64,000 nt of DNA. Source: Streptomyces sp. NBC_01304 (lineage in GTDB: Bacteria > Actinomycetota > Actinomycetes > Streptomycetales > Streptomycetaceae). The position numbers and the translations under genes were made by a program. Position 1 is the stretch's first letter. Each line of letters starts with the position of its first letter. The notes under the pieces were generated by a model. That model saw nothing but the letters and a program-made list of their open reading frames with translations. It had not been told where the DNA came from and did not search any database. The DNA lies in contig NZ_CP109055.1 of assembly GCF_035975855.1 (NCBI RefSeq), forward strand, positions 4,154,001-4,218,000, read 5' to 3'. Shown here in pieces: positions 59,330 through 64,000 of the stretch.

Positions 59330-61134
59330 GACTCTCCCTCCGGGGCGGCCGGGGCAGCCGGAGCACCTACGCTCACCGGCTCACCCGCACCGCCCGCGCC
59401 GTCGGCCACCTCGCCGGCCTCGTCGTCGGTCACGCCGTCGGTCACCCAACTGGGCCCGCTCCGCCCGGAGTTGCGCCCGGCCAGCCACTGCCCGAACCCG
59501 GTCACGCCCTTGGCCGCCGCCCAGCGCCCCGGCACATGCGCCTCCGCCGGATGTCCGAAGGGCAGCGGTTCACCGGACTCGTCCAGGGCCTCCCGGCGCA
59601 CCGGGCAGTGCGAGACGATCTCCAGGTAGATGCCGCGAAATGCCGCGATGTTCTGCTCGACGGTGAAGAGTTCGAGCGCACGCGCGCGTGCCGCCGCCCC
59701 GAGGCGCTCGCGCCGCTCGGGGTCGCGCAGGAGCGCCACGCAGGCATCCGCGAGCGCGCGGGGGTTGCGCGGGGGCACCACCAGGCCCGTGCCGCCGATG
59801 ACTTCGACGACGGCGCCGACGTCGGTGGAGACCGTGGCCCGGCCGCAGAACATCGCCTCGACGAGGCTGATCGGGAAGCCCTCGACGACGCTGGAGAGGA
59901 CGACGACGCCTCCGGCCGCGTACGCGTCGGCGAGTTCGGGGACCTCGGGGCTGCCGATCTCCTCGAAGGAGACGGGGTTGTCGCCGACCGCGTGCACGTC
60001 CTCCGCCTCGTCGGGGAAGAGCTGCGCGGCGAGGGCCCGGCAGTGCGCCAAGTAGGCGGCCGCCTCGGCCCCTTGGGCGGGCGCGCCGACGATCCGCAGC
60101 CTGGCCTTCGGCTCTTCCTTGCGGACCTCGGCGAAGGCGTGCAGGAGGGCGATGAGGTCCTTGGAGGGCTCGATGCGGCCGACCCAGACCAGGGTGTCGC
60201 CGTCCTCGACCGGCTCGCTCTCGCCGACCTCGGCGAAGCGGGCGGACTCCATGCCGGGGTAGACCGTGCGCAGCTTGGCGCGGTCGGCGCCGCACTTCTC
60301 CTGCCAGCGGCGGGCGTGGGTGTTGCCGGGGGTGATCAGGGTGGCCCGCCGGTAGACCTCGGTGGCGAGCCGGCCGTGGAAGGCGGCGAGCAGGGCGCGC
60401 GCGGGGGCGCCGAGCAGGTCCGGGGACGCGCCGAGGTAGTGGGCGCGCAGTTGGACGCCGTACTCGGTGACGAGGAGCGGGACGCCGAAGAAGTGCTGGG
60501 CGAGCAGCCCGGGCAGGGCCGCGGCGCCGCCGGAGGTGGCATGGCAGACGTCGACCGCGCCGAGCCCGCCCTCGACGTCCTCGTACCAGTCGAGGGAGAG
60601 CGGCCGCAGGGCCCGCTCCAGGAGTCCGGCGACGGCGAGCAGATCGGACACGCGCGCGTGCTGCGCGGCACGCAGTGCGCCGGGCGCGCGGCAGGCGCTT
60701 TCGAGGGCGCTCACCGCCGACTCGGAGCGGAGCGCGGCGGCCAGTCCGCCTTCGTCGCGGGCGAGTTCGGCGAGGCCGTACAGCGCCGTGCTGAAACGGT
60801 CCGCCGCAGCGTCGGACGAGCCGGTCCCGGCCTCCCCGGACTCCCCCGCACAGAGCGCGCCGACCAGCTCCCCGAAGTGCTCGGCGAACCGGCGCCGGCG
60901 GCGGCGCCCATAGACCACGCTGTCGTCGTCGGCCCAGTACAGCGGGGCCGTGCGCACCCGGTTGACCTGCGGCGGGAGCGCGATCCAGCCGCGCTCCTCC
61001 TGGTCCGCGCTGCGGGCCAGGGCGAAGATGTCGAACTCGTGCTGGTCCAGTCCGCGCACAAGGCGGTCGCACCACAGCCTGGCCTCGCCGGTCACATACG
61101 GATAGCCACCTTCGGTCAGCAGTCCGATGCGCAC
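59326..61134 (-). CDS. PelF-like GT4 glycosyltransferase (DUF3492)
   Basis: 602 residues. An N-terminal DUF3492 region (RIGLLTEGGYPYVTGEARLWCDRLV), then a GT-B fold with LVWVGRIEPSKDLIALLHAF (UDP-sugar binding) and the retaining GT4 signature EGFPISLVEAMFCG near residue 460. PelF polymerises an aminosugar polysaccharide in Pel systems using UDP-GalNAc/UDP-GlcNAc; a similar activity is plausible here. The C-terminal tail is disordered. GTG at 61134 is preceded by GGGGGTG. The ABC ATPase gene ends 190 nt upstream on the same strand; the gap holds a hairpin. Confidence 0.85.
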   Translation of the reverse strand: MRIGLLTEGGYPYVTGEARLWCDRLVRGLDQHEFDIFALARSADQEERGWIALPPQVNRVRTAPLYWADDDSVVYGRRRRRRFAEHFGELVGALCAGESGEAGTGSSDAAADRFSTALYGLAELARDEGGLAAALRSESAVSALESACRAPGALRAAQHARVSDLLAVAGLLERALRPLSLDWYEDVEGGLGAVDVCHATSGGAAALPGLLAQHFFGVPLLVTEYGVQLRAHYLGASPDLLGAPARALLAAFHGRLATEVYRRATLITPGNTHARRWQEKCGADRAKLRTVYPGMESARFAEVGESEPVEDGDTLVWVGRIEPSKDLIALLHAFAEVRKEEPKARLRIVGAPAQGAEAAAYLAHCRALAAQLFPDEAEDVHAVGDNPVSFEEIGSPEVPELADAYAAGGVVVLSSVVEGFPISLVEAMFCGRATVSTDVGAVVEVIGGTGLVVPPRNPRALADACVALLRDPERRERLGAAARARALELFTVEQNIAAFRGIYLEIVSHCPVRREALDESGEPLPFGHPAEAHVPGRWAAAKGVTGFGQWLAGRNSGRSGPSWVTDGVTDDEAGEVADGAGGAGEPVSVGAPAAPAAPEGES

Positions 61135-61214
61135 GAGTACACCCCCGATCTCCCTTGTGGAGGGCCGTCGTTGGTCGGACGGCCCGCAGCGGGAAGAACG
61201 TATGCGGACATGCC

Positions 61215-61248
61215 GGTGGCGCGGTGGACGGTTGTCCATCGCGCCACC
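61215..61248. other. Inverted repeat between ABC and glycosyltransferase genes
   Basis: 15-nt arms with one mismatch (a G-U pair in the plus-strand RNA) and a GGTT loop. No U-tract follows on the minus strand, so it is not a clear terminator for the ABC genes; an operator or promoter-proximal hairpin is possible. Confidence 0.5.
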
Positions 61249-61324
61249 AAAAGGGGTGAACGGCCGTAACTTTCCCGCGCAGGTTGCGTTCCGTCGCGCT
61301 AGGCGGCCAACTAATTACGCTGCG

Positions 61325-63148
61325 TCAGGCCGCGGCCAACTCCTTCCGCGCTGCTTCCGCTGCCTTTCGCGCCAGTTCCTTCCGTACGGAACGACGCCCG
61401 GCCGCGACCGCGGGATCGAGCGCCGGGACCGCCGCGAGCAGCTGCCGGGTGTACGCGTCCTGCGGCGCCCCGTACACCTCGTCGACCGTGCCCTCCTCGA
61501 CGACGCGCCCCTCGCGCATGACCGCGACCCGGTGGCTGACCTGCCGTACGACCGCCAGATCGTGCGCGACGAAGACCAGCGCGAGCCCTAGTTCGTGCTG
61601 CAACTCCCGCAGCAGGTCGGTCACTTGGGCCTGGGTGGTCACATCGAGCGCGGACACCGGCTCGTCGCACACGATGAGCCGGGGCTCTGGCGCGAGGGCC
61701 CGCGCGATGCCGACGCGCTGGCGCTGGCCGCCGCTGAACTCGTGCGGATAGCGGTCGTAGTGCGCCGCTTCGAGCCCCACCCGTTCGAGGAGTTCGTGTA
61801 CGCGGCCACGGATGGCGTCCCCGTCGCGCCCGCCCGTCGCCCGACCACCGCCCCTCATCGAGGCGCTTCGCACCGCCCCTGCCCATCGCGCCCGCAGCGG
61901 GTCGGCGATCGATTCGCCGACGGTGCGGCGCGGGTTGAGCGAGGAGACCGGGTCCTGGAAGACCATCTGCAGCTGCCCGGCGAGCGGCCGTGCGGCCCTC
62001 CTCCCCGTGCTGCCGGCGATCTCCGCACCCCCGTAACGGAGTTCGCCCGCACTCGGCTCCAGGAGCCCCACCAGCATCCGTCCCAGCGTGGTCTTCCCGC
62101 TGCCGCTCTCGCCGACGATCCCGAGCGTTTCGCCGCGCCGCACTTCGAGGGACACCCCGTCGACGGCGGTGAAGGCCTGCTTTCCGCGCCCGAAGACGCG
62201 GCGCAACTCGGTTGCCCGCACGATCACTTCGGCCCTCTCGGCACCGCCCTCGGCCGTACGGGCGAGGGGCGTGGGCAGGCGGTCGTCCGCGGCCGGGTCA
62301 CGTACCGCGTCCCGTGCCGCGTCCACCCGAGGCACCGCGGCGAGCAGCTGCTTCGTGTACGTCGCCTTCGGTGCGCCGAGCACCTTCGCCACGGCCCCGT
62401 GTTCCACGGCCCGCCCGTGCCGCATGACCAGGACCTCGTCGACGCTCTCGGCGGCCACACCCACGTCATGGGTGACCAGGAGCAGCCCCATCCCCGTCTC
62501 CCGCCGCAGCTCGTGCAGCAGGTCGAGGATCTGGGCCTGCACCGTCACATCGAGCGCCGTCGTCGGCTCGTCGGCGACCAGGAGGCGGGGCTCGCAGGCC
62601 AGGGCCATGGCGATCAGGGCGCGCTGGCGCATGCCGCCGGAGAACTCGTGCGGCCTCGATCTGGCCCGGCGGGCGGCGTCCGCGATGCCGACCCGGTCCA
62701 GGACTTCGACGGCACGCGCGCGTGCCGCCCGGCGCGAGACCCGGTTGTGCACGCGGTAGACCTCGGCGATCTGGTCGCCCACCGCGTAGTACGGGTCGAG
62801 CGAGGAGAGCGGGTCCTGGAACACCATCGCCGCCTCGGCCCCGCGCAGCCTGCGCAGTTCCGCGTCCCCGGCCGCCGTCACGTCGACGCCCGCGACCCGC
62901 ACCGTCCCGCTCACCCGGGCGCCGGTCCCCCGGTGCAGCCCGAGCAAGGCCCCCGCCACGGTGGACTTGCCGGACCCGGACTCGCCGACGACCCCGAGCG
63001 CGGCGCCGGGCGCCAGCGCGAAGGAGAGGCCGTCGACGGCGCGTACTCCCCCGGACTCCACGGACCCGAACTCCACCGACAGATCGGTCACTTCGATGAG
63101 AGGAGCCACGGAGTCGGCAGTAACTGCGGCAGTAACTACAGGGCTCAC
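61325..63148 (-). CDS. Oligopeptide-type ABC transporter, fused dual ATPase
   Basis: 607 residues holding two full ATP-binding modules in one chain, like DppD-DppF fusions. Module 1 has GESGSGKST, FSGGMRQRA (signature) and VADEPTTALDV; module 2 has GESGSGKTT, FSGGQRQRV and VCDEPVSALDV. The LLLVTHD and LVFVAHD switch histidines are present. Each module ends with the oligopeptide-family C-terminal segment (YTKQLLAAVP, YTRQLLAAVP). It energises uptake of peptides, nickel or similar small molecules; the substrate-binding gene is outside the window. GTG at 63148 overlaps the permease stop (GTGA). Confidence 0.92.
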   Translation of the reverse strand: MSPVVTAAVTADSVAPLIEVTDLSVEFGSVESGGVRAVDGLSFALAPGAALGVVGESGSGKSTVAGALLGLHRGTGARVSGTVRVAGVDVTAAGDAELRRLRGAEAAMVFQDPLSSLDPYYAVGDQIAEVYRVHNRVSRRAARARAVEVLDRVGIADAARRARSRPHEFSGGMRQRALIAMALACEPRLLVADEPTTALDVTVQAQILDLLHELRRETGMGLLLVTHDVGVAAESVDEVLVMRHGRAVEHGAVAKVLGAPKATYTKQLLAAVPRVDAARDAVRDPAADDRLPTPLARTAEGGAERAEVIVRATELRRVFGRGKQAFTAVDGVSLEVRRGETLGIVGESGSGKTTLGRMLVGLLEPSAGELRYGGAEIAGSTGRRAARPLAGQLQMVFQDPVSSLNPRRTVGESIADPLRARWAGAVRSASMRGGGRATGGRDGDAIRGRVHELLERVGLEAAHYDRYPHEFSGGQRQRVGIARALAPEPRLIVCDEPVSALDVTTQAQVTDLLRELQHELGLALVFVAHDLAVVRQVSHRVAVMREGRVVEEGTVDEVYGAPQDAYTRQLLAAVPALDPAVAAGRRSVRKELARKAAEAARKELAAA

Positions 63149-64000
63149 TTGAGCACCACCCGTCGATCGGCCACCGCGTACAGCAGATCCGCGACGACAT
63201 TGGCGAGAACCACGAAGAAGCCGGTCACCAGGACCATCCCGACGACCACCGGCAGATCGACGACGTTCACGGCGTGCACCAGTTCACGCCCCATCCCGGG
63301 CAGCCCGAACAGCGTCTCGGTCAGGACCGCCCCGCCGAACATCGTCCCGAAGTCATTGGCGCTGAGCGCGATCACCGGCGCGACCGCCCCGCGCAGGGCG
63401 TGCCGCCCGATGATCGAGCGCTCGCTGACGCCGTACGCACGGAAGGTGCGCACATGGTCCTCGGCAAGGGTCTCCAGCATGGAAGCCCTGGTCAGGCGGG
63501 CGTACTTGGCGGACTCGATCAGGGCGAGCGAGATCCAGGGAAGGAGCAGGCTCCAGGCCCACTGCTCGGGGTTCTCGGTGAAGGGCACGTACTGCGGGAA
63601 GGGCAGCCACTGCAGCTGCCCGCAGATGACGACCATCAGCAGCAGCCCGATGACGAAGACGGGCGTCGCCGTCCCGGCCAGCGTGAGGCCGGTGAGCAGG
63701 CGCTCGCTGAGCCGTCCGCGCCGCCAGGCCGACAGGAGGCCGGTGCCGATGCCGAGGATCAGCCACAGGACCATGGCGCCGAGGGCGAGCGATCCGGTGA
63801 CGGGCAGCTCGCGCAGGATCAGCGCGGTGACCTCCTCGTCGCTCTGGTAGGAGCGGCCGAGGCAGGGCGCGGCACAGTGCACGATCTCGGTGCCGGTGGA
63901 GTAGTCCTGGCCGACGAAGATGCCCTGCAGGAAGTCCCCGTACCGCACCAGGACCGGGTCGTCGAGCCTCAACTGCTCGGTGACCTGCTGGACTTGGGCG
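63145..64000 (-). CDS. ABC transporter permease, DppB/OppB type, partial (5' end beyond right edge)
   Basis: At least 285 residues, open at base 64000. It contains the binding-protein-dependent transport inner-membrane pattern: several helices (LALGAMVLWLILGIGTGLLS, and VFVIGLLLMVVICG), the EAA-type cytoplasmic loop (ARLTRASMLETLAEDHVRTFRAYG), and GMGRELVHAVNVVDLPVVVG. The visible part begins in the family-typical QVQQVTEQLRLDDPVLVRYGDFL region, so little is missing. It partners with the fused ATPase. Confidence 0.9.
   Translation of the reverse strand, partial: AQVQQVTEQLRLDDPVLVRYGDFLQGIFVGQDYSTGTEIVHCAAPCLGRSYQSDEEVTALILRELPVTGSLALGAMVLWLILGIGTGLLSAWRRGRLSERLLTGLTLAGTATPVFVIGLLLMVVICGQLQWLPFPQYVPFTENPEQWAWSLLLPWISLALIESAKYARLTRASMLETLAEDHVRTFRAYGVSERSIIGRHALRGAVAPVIALSANDFGTMFGGAVLTETLFGLPGMGRELVHAVNVVDLPVVVGMVLVTGFFVVLANVVADLLYAVADRRVVLK

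Noticed and set aside
1..64000. CRISPR arrays, insertion sequences, prophage or integrase genes
   Set aside because: No direct-repeat arrays with spacers, no transposase or integrase motifs, and no tRNA-end duplication were seen. The tRNA-fMet has no partial copy in the window.

Overview
The window is high-GC actinobacterial chromosome, almost certainly Streptomyces. The evidence is the extreme GC3 bias, frequent GTG/TTG starts, purine-rich ribosome sites, an initiator tRNA without encoded CCA, and markers such as WblC, mycoredoxin, an AdnA/AdnB helicase-nuclease pair, UvrD2, NAD diphosphatase and an HemY/CgoX-type oxidase. Coding density is high. Most gaps hold terminators, promoters or copies of a dispersed GC-rich repeat. 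I see no insertion sequence, prophage, CRISPR array or resistance island, so this reads as chromosomal core or near-core with a few accessory modules.

Layout, left to right. 1-2062: a Sel1/TPR protein cut by the left edge, then tRNA-fMet with its terminator. 2096-11276: housekeeping genes (UPF0182 membrane protein, PPA1309 protein, YlbL PDZ/Lon protease, small membrane protein, MoaE, epimerase, zincin-like protein, Nudix). 11308-14456: a three-gene operon of two AIM24 proteins and a TerD-AIM24 fusion. 14609-18332: M48/YgjP peptidase, a ThiF/E1-like protein, an ABC1 kinase and a small zinc-ribbon protein. 18381-19800: the wblC locus, with an upstream 109-codon ORF, an intrinsic terminator just after its stop, and a coupled downstream gene. 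19810-25428: UvrD2, mycoredoxin behind a SigR-type promoter, OsmC, NudC and an M20 dipeptidase. 25599-33777: the adnA and adnB genes, separated by a lipoprotein gene. 34032-37324: an alkyltransferase-like protein and a large LPG-synthase-type membrane protein.

37479-47995 is an anaerobic-respiration block. YwiC is divergent from narGHJI, a radical SAM/SPASM gene is coupled to narI, and a HemY-type oxidase follows. All four nar junctions overlap by stop/start codons, so one transcript can make nitrate reductase and, by inference, a heme-related enzyme together. MoaE and MoeZ elsewhere in the window belong to molybdenum-cofactor and sulfur-carrier chemistry that NarG also needs. 48188-54811 holds four tandem secreted lipoprotein peptidases of the Slp/Tap alpha/beta-hydrolase family. 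54873-61134 holds MoeZ and a group resembling parts of Pel polysaccharide systems: a spherulin-4-like (GH114-like) protein, an NDP-sugar epimerase, a membrane protein and a PelF-like glycosyltransferase. The right edge cuts an oligopeptide-type ABC transporter.

The best leads are the wblC leader (upstream ORF, terminator and a plausible antiterminator pairing), the nitrate-reductase/radical-SAM/HemY linkage, the TerD-AIM24 operon and the incomplete Pel-like set. All functions are inferred from motifs and gene order read by eye. No similarity search was run.
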